The notes under the pieces are model-generated. The model was not told the origin of the DNA, searched no databases, and saw nothing but the letters and a program-made list of their open reading frames with translations. A stretch of DNA of 64,000 nt from Maribellus sp. CM-23 (GTDB taxonomy: Bacteria > Bacteroidota > Bacteroidia > Bacteroidales > Prolixibacteraceae). The position numbers and the translations under genes were made by a program. Positions 15,436-24,513 of the stretch are shown here, piece after piece (the first letter of the stretch is position 1; each line of letters begins with the position of its first letter). The stretch lies in contig NZ_JADWYJ010000004.1 in NCBI RefSeq assembly GCF_021354595.1, positions 434,001-498,000 of the forward strand. Reading direction: 5' to 3'.

Positions 15436-16848
15436 CTATTTTTCTCCTTTTCTGAATTCGTCCACCACTTTTTTCAGGCGTTTGCTTTTTAACGACTTCG
15501 GATAGATATCAAACAGGTAGTTGATGTTGCCAAAATCCTGCTTCATAGCCACCTTTAACCAGTCAAAAGCTTCTTTCTGGTTTTTATCTTCGAGTAACAA
15601 GGCAACCAGACGGTATTTCAGCATAGAATCGTCGTTCTTTTCAATTGCTTTTTTTATTACTTCGATCGCCTGTTCTTTCTCGTCCTCTTTGCGGTAAAGC
15701 TCTGCCCAGGTCAGCCAGATTTCCGTATTTTCAGAATCGATCTTAGCTCCTTGTTTAAAAGCTTTCAGGGCCTCCGGAGCTTTTTCTGCGTCGGTGTAAA
15801 CCTTGCCAAGAGTGAGCCAGTATTCCGAGTTTTCCTTGTCGAGTTTTATGGCTTTGCGGATAAAAACAACCGCCTCGTCAAACTTCTGCTCGATCCACAT
15901 AATCAACCCGATCCCAAACCACGCCGTATCGTTTTCGGGATTTATGTTAACCGCTTTCTGGTAATGGTATTCCGATTTCAGGCTGTTGTCGAGGTTGAGC
16001 CAGCACTCGCCAATGTAACAATAGGCATCATCGTTATCGGGTTCGAGTTCGAGGTATTCCTCGTATTTTGCAATGGCCTCTTCAAAGCGGCCGGCATTGG
16101 CCAGCGCATTTCCGATATTGAAAAGCGCCATGTTGAAATTCTCGTTAATCGCCAGTACATACTCGTAAGCTTCAATGGCTTTGTCGTGCATGTCGGCTTT
16201 ATTGAACACAATTCCCAGGTTAAACCAGGCGGTGTAGTTGTAAGTATCGTTATCGATAAAGCGGTTGTAGTACTCAATGCTGCTTTCGTAATCGCCCAGT
16301 TGGTCGCTGAAAAAAGCAAGGTCATACAAAACCATGTCGTTGTTTGGATTGTATTTCAGCGCTTCCTCAAAATAAGAAATCGCTTTTTTCATCTCGCCAA
16401 TTTGAATGTACGCCGATGCAATGTGATAAAGAATTTCATCCTCTTCATCGTCGGCAAATTTTACGGCTTTTTTGAATGATTTCTGGGCTTTGATTTCATT
16501 TCCCATGATCAACCAAGCCGAACCTTTCAGTAAATGAACATCCGGGTTGTTGGTTTCCACCTGTTCAGCGAAGTCGAGGTACTGGTGAGCCAGGTTGTAT
16601 TTTCCTTTGCTGATCAGTATCTGGGCATATTTCAGCTGAAGCGGAATAGCATTGGGATGTATCTGAATGCCTTGCTGAATAGCTATTTCCGAAGAATTAA
16701 TATCGCCTTCTTCCATTAGCTGCTCCGCAATTCCTTCGAATTCCGATACATCAAAATATTTTTTTCTACCTGAAACAAGTGAGCTTTTAAATCGCTTAAC
16801 AGCTTCACTCATATCTTCTTCCCTGTAATTATCTCTTTCCTCGTTCAT
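15436..16848 (-). CDS. Tetratricopeptide repeat protein
   Basis: A 470-residue soluble protein made almost entirely of about eleven TPR units from about residue 45 to 440, with the W/LG/Y/A/P spacing clear in units such as NYTAWFNLGIVFNKADMHDK and ALKYNPNNDMVLYDLAFFSD. No signal peptide or membrane segment; the charged N-terminus (MNEERDNYREEDMSEA) is cytosolic. TPR proteins are scaffolds for protein contacts; no partner can be named. It is the first gene of the run TPR, DUF368, aroE on the minus strand. Confidence 0.85.
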   Translation of the reverse strand: MNEERDNYREEDMSEAVKRFKSSLVSGRKKYFDVSEFEGIAEQLMEEGDINSSEIAIQQGIQIHPNAIPLQLKYAQILISKGKYNLAHQYLDFAEQVETNNPDVHLLKGSAWLIMGNEIKAQKSFKKAVKFADDEEDEILYHIASAYIQIGEMKKAISYFEEALKYNPNNDMVLYDLAFFSDQLGDYESSIEYYNRFIDNDTYNYTAWFNLGIVFNKADMHDKAIEAYEYVLAINENFNMALFNIGNALANAGRFEEAIAKYEEYLELEPDNDDAYCYIGECWLNLDNSLKSEYHYQKAVNINPENDTAWFGIGLIMWIEQKFDEAVVFIRKAIKLDKENSEYWLTLGKVYTDAEKAPEALKAFKQGAKIDSENTEIWLTWAELYRKEDEKEQAIEVIKKAIEKNDDSMLKYRLVALLLEDKNQKEAFDWLKVAMKQDFGNINYLFDIYPKSLKSKRLKKVVDEFRKGEK

Positions 16849-16902
16849 TACCCCAAATGAGTTCGCGAAATTAATAATTAAGCCGTAAACACAAAAACAG
16901 AA

Positions 16903-18429
16903 TTAGAGATGTTGTTCGCGCAACAAGTCGTTCACTGTTTTTACGGGATTAAAAGTCTCTACCGGCACTTCCACAAACAATGTGTTCCAATTGCTCATGG
17001 CGCCGTTCCACAGCCCTGGGAGTTCCTGAGCCTTCAGTTCTTTTCCGTCTTTTGATTTTTGGGAAATAAAACCGGTTTCAGGATCGGTATATTTTCTAAG
17101 ATCGTATTTTTCTCCTTTGTAATTTTTGACTGCACAAACCAAATCAACCGGGTTGAAATGTGTTGCGTTTTTGGCAATGTTTTGCTGCTGCACACTTTCA
17201 GGGTCGATCTGCGAACTTTCCACTACCTGCAACGAAACGGTTCCGTCCTGGTTCATTGCCCAAAATGGTCCTCCGCCGGGTTCGCCTTCGTTACGTACCA
17301 TTCCGCACACACGCAGCGGGCGGTTTACCTTTTCTTTCAGGTAATGATACAATTCGTCTTTTTCTGTGTAGTACTGGTTCGATGCCGGCTTGGTATTCAT
17401 GGTGTTTTCCAGGAAATTGGCCACTTCGGCCAGAAAACCGCTCTGCAACGCCACCGGATGCTTTTCATTCAGCTCTTTCTGGTAGATAAACAGTTTCTGC
17501 TGATGTTTTAGCAACACGCCCGCCAATGCTTTTTTGTAATCGACCGTTGCCTGTTTTAGGCGGTCGGGTACCACATTGTCGATGTTTTTGATGAAAATTA
17601 TGTCTGCGTTAAGGTCGTTCAGGTTCTCGATAAGCGCCCCATGCCCTGCCGGGCGGAAAAGCAGACTGTCATCCGGATTCCGGAATGGTTCGTTGGCCAG
17701 ATCAACCGCAATGGTGTCGGTGGCCGGTTTTTGCTGACTAAACGTAATGTCGAAGTTTACTCCGAGTTCTTCTTCGTATTTTTCTTTTACATCAGACAAT
17801 AACGCTTCAAAGCCTTCCTGGTGCTCGGGCGAAACCGTAAAATGTATTTTTACCGTACCCGACAAGTCGCAGGCATATTTTGCTCCTTCGGCCAAATGTT
17901 CTTCAAACGGCGTTCTGGCTCCTGTTTCGTAGGAATGGAACTTTAACAGCCCTTTGGGTTTTGAACCATAATCCAGCCCCTTGGCCGAAAGCAGGTATTC
18001 AACCTTGTTGGTGGCATTCAGCTCTGCTCCGTCAGCCTCAATGGCCGTTGTTAAATCTTTGGCAAACGCAAATTTATCCAGTCCTTCGAGGTATTGCTTT
18101 ACATCTTTGTTTTTACTGATGACTTCTTCTTCCGAAGTTTTAGCAAAGGCTTCCAAACCTTCGAAAAGCGCTTTGAACATACGGCTGGCTGCGCCCGAAG
18201 CAGGCACAAATTTCAGCGGTTTAATACCGCCGGCCACTTTTTCGTCGTATAAGGCGATTCGTTTTGCCAGGTTTTCCGGGTTAAGCCGGATAATGCCGTT
18301 GTCTACTGAAGCAGCTTCCCGGATGGGTAAATAAGGAAAGCCTTTTTTGAAATTTTCGATTTGCGTCAGAACAGTATGTAATTCACTCCCACGTTGCCTG
18401 ATCTGTTTTTTATCCTTTTCTGAGAACAT
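16903..18429 (-). CDS. DUF4301 family protein
   Basis: A 508-residue protein of a family nearly confined to Bacteroidota. Family marks are IENFKKGFPYLPIREAASVD near the N-terminus, LKFVPASGAASRMFK at about residues 75-90 (a nucleotide-binding-like loop), LLKFHSYETGARTPFEEHL at about residues 160-178 and CGMVRNEGEPGGGPFWAMNQ near residue 380. Some family members have been annotated as NAD- or nucleotidyltransferase-like on fold grounds; the biochemical role is unknown. The gene is alone, divergent from the radical SAM gene. Confidence 0.85.
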   Translation of the reverse strand: MFSEKDKKQIRQRGSELHTVLTQIENFKKGFPYLPIREAASVDNGIIRLNPENLAKRIALYDEKVAGGIKPLKFVPASGAASRMFKALFEGLEAFAKTSEEEVISKNKDVKQYLEGLDKFAFAKDLTTAIEADGAELNATNKVEYLLSAKGLDYGSKPKGLLKFHSYETGARTPFEEHLAEGAKYACDLSGTVKIHFTVSPEHQEGFEALLSDVKEKYEEELGVNFDITFSQQKPATDTIAVDLANEPFRNPDDSLLFRPAGHGALIENLNDLNADIIFIKNIDNVVPDRLKQATVDYKKALAGVLLKHQQKLFIYQKELNEKHPVALQSGFLAEVANFLENTMNTKPASNQYYTEKDELYHYLKEKVNRPLRVCGMVRNEGEPGGGPFWAMNQDGTVSLQVVESSQIDPESVQQQNIAKNATHFNPVDLVCAVKNYKGEKYDLRKYTDPETGFISQKSKDGKELKAQELPGLWNGAMSNWNTLFVEVPVETFNPVKTVNDLLREQHL

Positions 18430-18515
18430 AATCTGTCAATTATCTGAAAATAAAAATAGGCATAAGAAACCTGAATCGAAACGGATTTGCGGGAAGAATG
18501 CTTTAAAGTTTTCAA

Positions 18516-18549
18516 GACCTGTTGATAAGTTTCTGCCTACAGACAGGTC
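18516..18549. promoter_or_regulatory. Spaced inverted repeat upstream of the YhcC-like gene
   Basis: GACCTGT (18516-18522) and its inverse ACAGGTC (18543-18549) are separated by 20 bp, just upstream of a -7 box at 18565. Spacing would suit a dimeric regulator. No regulator is suggested. Confidence 0.3.
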
Positions 18550-18564
18550 CTTCCGAATTTTGTC

Positions 18565-18572
18565 TACTTTTG
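18565..18572 (+). promoter_or_regulatory. Candidate -7 box (TACTTTTG)
   Basis: Exact TAnnTTTG match 20 bp before the ATG of the YhcC-like gene. Confidence 0.5.
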
Positions 18573-18591
18573 CGCCATCAATTAACTGCCA

Positions 18592-19533
18592 ATGGGTGAA
18601 ACAGTTTATAGTTGGGGGCACGGACGCAGGTACAACGATTTTCCTACGTATTTCAGAGCGCTTTTTTCGGAGCGGGTGCAAAAGGTTTCGATCGATGCAG
18701 GTTTTACCTGTCCGAATCGTGATGGATCAAAAGGAAAGGGTGGATGTACGTATTGTAATAACAAAACTTTCAAGCCTACGTATTGCAACCTGGAAAACAG
18801 TGTCAGCAGCCAGGTGCAGAAAGGCATTGATTTCTTTGCCCGGAAATACGAGGCGATGAAGTTTTTGGCCTATTTTCAGGCTTACACCAACACTTATGCG
18901 CCGCTCGACGATTTAAAACGTTTGTACGAAGAGGCGCTGGAACACCCAAAAATTATCGGGTTGGTTATCTCCACCCGGCCCGATGCAGTTTCGAATGAGT
19001 TGCTGGATTACCTGGCCGAATTGAGCAAGAAAGTATACGTGATGGTAGAGTTTGGGCTGGAATCGCACCTCGACCGCACGTTGGAAAGCATTAACCGCGG
19101 ACATAGTTTTTCTGAATCGGTGTGGGCGCTGGAAGAAACGGCCAAACGTGGCATTAATAACTGTGCACACATGATTGTCGGTCTTCCGGGCGAGAGCCGA
19201 GAAGAGCTGCTTGACCAGGCAAGGACTGTATCGCAGTTACCGGTGAAGAACCTGAAATTACATCAGCTTCAAATTCATCACGGTACTATTCTGGAACGGC
19301 AATACAGCGAAAATCCCGAACAGTTTCAGCTTTATACAGCCGAAGAATACATCGAACTGGTGGTAGATTACCTGGAGTTGCTCAATCCTGCAATCATCGT
19401 AGAGCGATTTATAAGCCAGGCACCGCCCGATATGCTGATCGCACCCAAATGGGGGCTCAAAAACTTTGAATTTGTAGCCAAAGTGGAAAAACGTCTTGCC
19501 GAACGAAATACCTGGCAGGGGAGGTTATTTTAG
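18592..19533 (+). CDS. TIGR01212/YhcC-type radical SAM protein
   Basis: A 313-residue radical SAM enzyme. The cluster cysteines are Cys40, Cys52 and Cys55 in the family-specific layout (CPNRDGSKGKGGCTYC), and the strand with AHMIVGLPGESREE is the usual GlyGE-side region. YhcC homologues are conserved but without an established reaction. The last 24 codons (from 19454) are inside a 73-bp sequence repeated exactly at 23715-23787; after the repeat the reading frame ends at once (LF then stop), whereas the second copy continues with KNWYSYWFSIAD. The C-terminus seen here is therefore probably a regenerated one. Confidence 0.9.
   Translation: MGETVYSWGHGRRYNDFPTYFRALFSERVQKVSIDAGFTCPNRDGSKGKGGCTYCNNKTFKPTYCNLENSVSSQVQKGIDFFARKYEAMKFLAYFQAYTNTYAPLDDLKRLYEEALEHPKIIGLVISTRPDAVSNELLDYLAELSKKVYVMVEFGLESHLDRTLESINRGHSFSESVWALEETAKRGINNCAHMIVGLPGESREELLDQARTVSQLPVKNLKLHQLQIHHGTILERQYSENPEQFQLYTAEEYIELVVDYLELLNPAIIVERFISQAPPDMLIAPKWGLKNFEFVAKVEKRLAERNTWQGRLF
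19454..19526 (+). repeat. 73-bp direct repeat, copy 1 (3' end of the radical SAM gene)
   Basis: Identical, base for base, to 23715-23787. It ends 15 bp before the stop of the adjacent DUF3857 gene. Confidence 0.95.
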
Positions 19534-19541
19534 CTGCTGAA

Positions 19542-21506
19542 CTAGGATTTTACTAATACGATCTTTTCGTTTCCCTTTTTTACCATCTGATTCATATAAT
19601 ACTTGATTTTGGAATAAACTTCAGCCGGATAGACGGCTTTTTTAAAAAAGCTCGAGAAAGTAATTACCAATTTGTTCTCAGTTTGATTGATAGTGTATTC
19701 CATCTCCACCAGGTCATTTTTTGCTTTAAAGCTTTCCGGAACAAATTCCACTCGATAGCCTTCCGGTATTTCAATTGAGGTGAAGTAGGTATCTCTCCAT
19801 GGATAAATCATGTCGACAGGATAGGTCCTGGTTTCCTGGTTTAATGGATTGTCCTTCATCGGTTCATTAAGGAAAGGGGATATATATATTTTTTCATTGA
19901 TGATTTCGGCAGTCGTTTCAGGTTGAAATTCATATTTATAGTACCGGGAATTTTCGTCCATATCCGCAATCGAGACATTTTCTTTCTCAACGCTGTAACT
20001 TTTCTTTTTTAAATGCTCCAGAAGTTTTTCCGTATCGTTGCCAATTTCCTCTTTTAAGCCGATTGCCTGGTATTCGTTTACTGAGATTTGAACTGACGAT
20101 TTTAGCTCACTATTCTCCAAATGCATTTTTATCACCGTATTTGTTTGCGTGGGATAAGCACATTGCAGACCAATCCAGGATACATCTTTATTCTCATTTT
20201 CTTTAATCAGCAATCCTTGATCATTGATGCATCTTTGGGGTATCCTATATGATGAACAGTGTATGTCTGTGACATCGGAGAGAACATTTAAGTTGTCGAG
20301 TTCGGCGTACAACAATACATAGTTGAAATATTGAAAAAAAGGATAGTCGGTTCGAATCTTACCATTCTTTCTGGTGCTGATTAACACCGGATAGGCCTCA
20401 ATCCCAATTGCTTTTAATAACCCTATGGTGAAAAGATTAAGATCAGCTGCATTTCCAAATTTGTCTTTCTCCAGATTAGCCGGCGATTTGGAGGCGTATT
20501 TTGCATTGTAATCATTCCATTTATAATTGCTTTTTACAAACTCTATCACTGCTTCAAATCGTTCCTTTTTACTTTTGCTCTCCAACGCTTTTACATCAAG
20601 GATCTTTGCTGCTAATCTTTCGCTTTTGTTAACATACTTGCCAAAATCCGGATGGTCGTTCAGTTCTTTTATCATGTCCGGCCAGGTTGAAATTATTTTT
20701 CTTTCACCACCGCCAGGGTATTTAATTTTAGCAAGTTGAAAATCTAATTTAATGATGTAATCATTTATTGATGTTATGTATGACTCATTTTCAAAAGCAG
20801 GAATATCTTTCATCTCATATTCGTGTATGTAATCTTTGTACTCTATAGTTCCGTATCGCTTAGCGGATCCCCCATCCTCATATGAATTTTGAGAATCAAA
20901 ACTACTTGCACCCTGCAATATGAAAGCATAGTCATAGAATGGAACTATCCTGGCGGTGTATTTGCTAAATACTGTAGGTATTTTACTTTGAAAAGACCAG
21001 TCTCTTAAGTTGAATAAATATTGAGTAGATAACTTGTAACGATATTCAATTATAGATCCTTCTTTTATGTTTGGAAATGCCAACTTTTTCACCTTCCAGA
21101 AGTCATTTACTTTTTCATCATGAATGTTTTCTTTTTCAACAACCGTTCTGGTTAGCCTGCCATCTTCCAGATTATAAGTATATGCTTCCAGATCATAGAC
21201 CTTTTCGAAAATATCTCCTTCTTGATAAAAAGGGATCTCAACTTCGGCATATTTCATTCCTGCTTCTGAAAGTATTTTTATTCGCTTCGAATGTTTAAAG
21301 ATTATTTCAAAGCCACTGGAGGTTTCATTAAAAAACGAATCACCTATGTCGAATAAAATAACTGCTTCGGCTTCTTTGTCTTTGGCATAGGTTTTTAATT
21401 CCAGGTCATCTTTTCCTACTTTCCCAAACTCAGTTGAGAAATTTTGTGCGTGAGTATTACTAATAAGTGTACAAATCAGGATGAGTGTTAGAATTAGGTT
21501 TTTCAT
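19542..21506 (-). CDS. DUF3857 protein with inactive transglutaminase-like domain
   Basis: A 654-residue exported protein. The ATG at 21506 gives a clean Sec signal peptide (LILTLILICTLISNTHAQ); an upstream ATG at 21548 would put 14 charged residues in front of it. The DUF3857 beta domain is at about residues 50-220, a transglutaminase-like fold at about 300-420, and a C-terminal DUF3858-like beta domain follows. The catalytic Cys position is Ala353 (FGNAAD instead of YGDCKD) and the His position reads FNYV instead of FNHV, so it should be catalytically dead. One base separates it from the upstream paralogue's stop codon, indicating a coupled pair with an apparently active partner. Confidence 0.85.
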   Translation of the reverse strand: MKNLILTLILICTLISNTHAQNFSTEFGKVGKDDLELKTYAKDKEAEAVILFDIGDSFFNETSSGFEIIFKHSKRIKILSEAGMKYAEVEIPFYQEGDIFEKVYDLEAYTYNLEDGRLTRTVVEKENIHDEKVNDFWKVKKLAFPNIKEGSIIEYRYKLSTQYLFNLRDWSFQSKIPTVFSKYTARIVPFYDYAFILQGASSFDSQNSYEDGGSAKRYGTIEYKDYIHEYEMKDIPAFENESYITSINDYIIKLDFQLAKIKYPGGGERKIISTWPDMIKELNDHPDFGKYVNKSERLAAKILDVKALESKSKKERFEAVIEFVKSNYKWNDYNAKYASKSPANLEKDKFGNAADLNLFTIGLLKAIGIEAYPVLISTRKNGKIRTDYPFFQYFNYVLLYAELDNLNVLSDVTDIHCSSYRIPQRCINDQGLLIKENENKDVSWIGLQCAYPTQTNTVIKMHLENSELKSSVQISVNEYQAIGLKEEIGNDTEKLLEHLKKKSYSVEKENVSIADMDENSRYYKYEFQPETTAEIINEKIYISPFLNEPMKDNPLNQETRTYPVDMIYPWRDTYFTSIEIPEGYRVEFVPESFKAKNDLVEMEYTINQTENKLVITFSSFFKKAVYPAEVYSKIKYYMNQMVKKGNEKIVLVKS

Positions 21507-21507
21507 T

Positions 21508-23385
21508 TTAGCTTTTTTTTGAGGTTGTGATGTAGGTTTTATTTTCAAGGTTGATTACGGTTTGTAAAAACTCGTAAAGGTCATTATACTCCTCTATCTG
21601 GTAATATCCGTTGTTTAGAAGAAATGATTTAATAATAATAAGTTCCTTATCCCGAAGTTCTGCTGAAATGGAATAGTTGCCATAAGCACTTGTTAATAGC
21701 GTATTTGGTAACGAACTGTTTATTTCATATTCGTCCGTAATTTTATAGTGTAGGGTGTCTTTTTGATAGATGGGATAATCAATCTGAAAAGGTAGTTTTC
21801 GCTCAACGGGTGTTTCTATTTTGGGAAGGCTAAAGGGCAGTATTTTTAAGATGAGGTCGTTTCCGTATTCTTTAAAAACCTCACTCGAACGGGCAGAATA
21901 TTTTAATGTGATTTTTGTTGAATCCCTCTCTTGGGGGGAAAAGTTGATACTGATTGGTTCAAATTTATTTTCAAGTATATTATCTCTGATGATTTCTACC
22001 TTTTTGTTTTCTTTGAATGAATTATCGATTTGATCAAGGATTTCAAACTGCTTTCCGCGGTATGTATTTGTAAAATCAGCCAATGTCTCGTTGTTTAGTT
22101 CGTATTTCATACTTACATTCCGTTCGAGGAGGACTTGGTTCGGTTGTAGTATAGGCGTTCTGGAAAAAAAGCTTTTGTCTTCATTGATAACAAAAACTTC
22201 CCGGTTTTGAATAAAAGTACCAACGTAGTTAAAAGGATCGTCTGAGGTACAATCTATCCACAAGGTGTCCCGGTTGTCAACAGGAACACAAATAATAACG
22301 TGATTCGACTGCTGGGAAGGTAAGGTATGGTTAATTGAAGCTATTGTGCCTCCTGCAAAAATCTTTGAGTAAAATGATTCTATATTCTGAGATTTTAGAA
22401 TAGCTCTGAAATAATTGCTCAGCGCTTTGCAGTCTCCATAACGGTTTTGTGCAACATAGCTTGCCGGGTAGGGTTTTAGTCCTCCTGTTTCGATGCTAAT
22501 GTTGATGTACCGTGTTTCGTCTTGTAAATAATGAAAGAGCGTTTTAACTATTTGTTTTTTGTCTTCCATCCCCTCTGTCAACTTTTTTGTTTTGTTTATT
22601 TCCAGGTCAGGAAGGTCGGATATATCTTTAATCAGTTTATGTTGCCAAAGTCCGTAACTCTGCCAGCTGGCAAACGATCCTTCAATATCAAATTTGAAAT
22701 CCTCAGGGACAACTGTTACCAACGGAAGGAAATCATACAATGGCGGTGTAAAAGCTTCATTTTTTAAGTGACCATCGTATGTGGCTTCCCATTGGTAGAT
22801 AAAATTATCTTCCAATGTATCTTTGGCAAATTTACTTACCAATTGAGAATGAAAATTTATTTTGTAGTCTTTGGGAGCTTGGATTGTTAGCGATGCCTCC
22901 AATGTCGGTATGTCGAAATCCAAAATTGGATACCAGTTATCGACATAAATAAATTCATCCTCTTTTTCTTCAAATTCATAGCAAATAATGTAGGGATATT
23001 GATTGTGCTTTAGTGTAAACTCCTTTACAAACTGGTCTTCATAAAAAGAGTACGATGGATAAGAGTTTCGTTCGCTAATATCATTTTTACTTAATTTCTT
23101 TATGATTTTCCCATCGATTGTTTTTATGTGAGCATCGATGTCAGATACCTTGTTCATTTTGGAAAAGGGAATCTCGATATCAGTATATTTTTCACCTTCT
23201 CTGTTGTAAATGCATATCTCGTAACTGGAGTGTCTGCTGAGTTTATTGTTTTTTATAGTTATCGAGGTTTTCTGCGATAGTAGGGCTGCATTTTTCTGTG
23301 CTGCCTTTGCATTGCCAATGATAGCGAAGCATAGTAAAACTAGTAAACAACTTTTGATTGACAGGAAGCTTATGGGTATTGTCAT
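21508..23385 (-). CDS. DUF3857 protein with intact transglutaminase-like domain
   Basis: A 625-residue exported protein with an N-terminal signal segment (SCLLVLLCFAIIGNAKAA), a DUF3857 domain at about residues 50-210, a transglutaminase-like domain at about 265-390 and a C-terminal beta domain. The Cys-His-Asp triad is visible: Cys319 in RYGDCKALS, His362 in QSNHVIICV, Asp378 in LWIDCTSDD. Such proteins are common in Bacteroidota, periplasmic or surface-anchored, with no defined substrate; peptide or amide processing is an inference from the fold. It is the first gene of a two-gene unit in an AT-rich block and has its own promoter box within that block. Confidence 0.85.
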   Translation of the reverse strand: MTIPISFLSIKSCLLVLLCFAIIGNAKAAQKNAALLSQKTSITIKNNKLSRHSSYEICIYNREGEKYTDIEIPFSKMNKVSDIDAHIKTIDGKIIKKLSKNDISERNSYPSYSFYEDQFVKEFTLKHNQYPYIICYEFEEKEDEFIYVDNWYPILDFDIPTLEASLTIQAPKDYKINFHSQLVSKFAKDTLEDNFIYQWEATYDGHLKNEAFTPPLYDFLPLVTVVPEDFKFDIEGSFASWQSYGLWQHKLIKDISDLPDLEINKTKKLTEGMEDKKQIVKTLFHYLQDETRYINISIETGGLKPYPASYVAQNRYGDCKALSNYFRAILKSQNIESFYSKIFAGGTIASINHTLPSQQSNHVIICVPVDNRDTLWIDCTSDDPFNYVGTFIQNREVFVINEDKSFFSRTPILQPNQVLLERNVSMKYELNNETLADFTNTYRGKQFEILDQIDNSFKENKKVEIIRDNILENKFEPISINFSPQERDSTKITLKYSARSSEVFKEYGNDLILKILPFSLPKIETPVERKLPFQIDYPIYQKDTLHYKITDEYEINSSLPNTLLTSAYGNYSISAELRDKELIIIKSFLLNNGYYQIEEYNDLYEFLQTVINLENKTYITTSKKS

Positions 23386-23440
23386 GTGTTTAATGGTAAA
23401 TAAGTCAGGTTTTACATAGGTCCTTAAAAATCAGGTTTAA

Positions 23441-23448
23441 CAAATATA
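23441..23448 (-). promoter_or_regulatory. Candidate -7 box (TATATTTG) for the DUF3857 pair
   Basis: Minus-strand exact TAnnTTTG match about 55 bp upstream of the ATG at 23385. It lies within the putative island, so the island carries its own promoter. Confidence 0.5.
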
Positions 23449-23714
23449 GTATTTTGAAAATCACAAGAAAATGCGGTTTGCTATTCTCGGTAATTTAGAT
23501 TATGTCTAGGTAAAAGATAAATATAGAGCAGGTCAACTTTTTGAACGTGCTTTAGAGATAATCCTTGAAAGGATGCATCGAAAAAGTAGCTTCATTTATA
23601 AAATGCAGTCTTTTGTAAAACCTAATGTATATTCTTATATGTTTTGCTTGTGGGTATGTATGATCAGCATTCATCATTAAACAATGAAATAATGTCTTTG
23701 TGCTTGTCCAAAGA

Positions 23715-23787
23715 GGCTCAAAAACTTTGAATTTGTAGCCAAAGTGGAAAAACGTCTTGCCGAACGAAATACCTGGCAGGGGAGGTT
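23715..23787 (+). repeat. 73-bp direct repeat, copy 2
   Basis: Exact copy of 19454-19526. Here it continues in frame past the repeat border and is followed by a convergent terminator, which suggests this is the original gene end. Confidence 0.95.
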
Positions 23788-23830
23788 GTTTAAAAACTGG
23801 TATTCCTACTGGTTTTCTATAGCAGATTAA
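23715..23830 (+). pseudogene. Displaced 3' fragment of the YhcC-like radical SAM gene
   Basis: In the frame of the radical SAM gene the fragment encodes LKNFEFVAKVEKRL and on to GRLFKNWYSYWFSIAD, then TAA at 23828-23830. There is no start codon or promoter of its own. It reads as the original C-terminal end of the gene at 18592, cut off by the insertion of the DUF3857 block. The reverse history (copy 1 original, copy 2 transferred) is possible but explains the adjacent terminator less well. Between 23449 and 23714 nothing else was recognised. Confidence 0.75.
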
Positions 23831-23885
23831 GATTAGAATACGATATTTTCCGTTTGGTTATATTCTGTGCTGAAGGGTACAAACA

Positions 23886-23938
23886 GAAAAATCTACCAGT
23901 TCCCTTTAGTATGAAAGGTAAAAACAGGTAGATTTTTC
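23886..23938. terminator. Hairpin terminator between radical SAM remnant and PAS gene
   Basis: A perfect 12-bp inverted repeat (GAAAAATCTACC at 23886-23897, its inverse at 23927-23938), with a nested CCTTT/AAAGG stem in the loop. It lies between converging reading frames. Confidence 0.65.
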
Positions 23939-23956
23939 AACTGTAGTAAAGTAGAA

Positions 23957-24382
23957 TTAGTCAATTTTATTTTTTGCAGTCCGGTCGTCAATCACCATCA
24001 AGCGATATTTGTGTCCGTCCATCACCACCCGGTGAGCTTCAATGCGCAGGTGCTTGGTTTTTACCTGGTTGTTGATTACAAAATCGCGGATCAGCTCTAC
24101 GTCCGATAAATTCGAGCCCGACAACAGGTTGCGAAATTGGCAGTGTTTACACAAATCTTCATGCGGATCAAGCAGTTTTTCACGTTGCGTGCATCCCATA
24201 ATCTGGCAAAATTCATGATCCAGAATGTCGCTTTTGCTGCTTTCTGCCAGTACCGAAAACGATTTGTTGTAGTACTTCACCTTGAAATCATGGTCGGTCA
24301 GAAAGATAGCATGAGGATGGTGTTCAATGAGTTGGTTTAACAAGCCGTTGGCTTCGTCCACTTTTAAAAATTCTAGTCGCAT
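23957..24382 (-). CDS. Single PAS-domain protein with four conserved-looking cysteines
   Basis: A 141-residue cytosolic protein that is little more than one PAS domain (IEHHPHAIFLTDHDFKVKYY at about residues 19-38 is the PAS core start). It has four cysteines: Cys59, Cys64, Cys78 and Cys81 (FCQIMGC and LCKHC), in a spacing that could bind an Fe-S cluster or zinc. No output domain follows, so it would act by binding another protein. PAS proteins sense redox, gas or small ligands; which applies here is unknown. Monocistronic, with about 130 bp to the DUF4197 gene behind it. Confidence 0.7.
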   Translation of the reverse strand: MRLEFLKVDEANGLLNQLIEHHPHAIFLTDHDFKVKYYNKSFSVLAESSKSDILDHEFCQIMGCTQREKLLDPHEDLCKHCQFRNLLSGSNLSDVELIRDFVINNQVKTKHLRIEAHRVVMDGHKYRLMVIDDRTAKNKID

Positions 24383-24513
24383 GGCGTTTTGGTTTTAAGT
24401 TTATACAAGCCTTTGCTTTCATGAACCTCCACTGCTAAAGGCATATTTAATTTAAGCATTATTCGCGTAAAATTCAATCAAAGATGTCCAACAAAATAAA
24501 AACAGGTGAACGG

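Larger units (their letters stand above)
19527..23714. mobile_element. Putative 4.2-kb genomic island carrying two DUF3857 genes
   Basis: The block between the two 73-bp repeats contains only two minus-strand DUF3857 genes and about 330 bp of AT-rich non-coding DNA. It is visibly more AT-rich than its surroundings (one sampled 60-base line at 21001 is 25% GC; one at 18961 is 53%). The target gene's 3' end is regenerated at one border and its original end, with the terminator, is left at the other. No integrase or transposase is inside, so it is a non-autonomous insertion or a remnant. Inference from repeat, composition and layout. Confidence 0.6.

Noticed and set aside
19527..23714. Insertion sequence as the cause of the 73-bp duplication
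   Set aside because: Target-site duplications of transposons are normally 2-14 bp, and no transposase or terminal inverted repeats are in the block.
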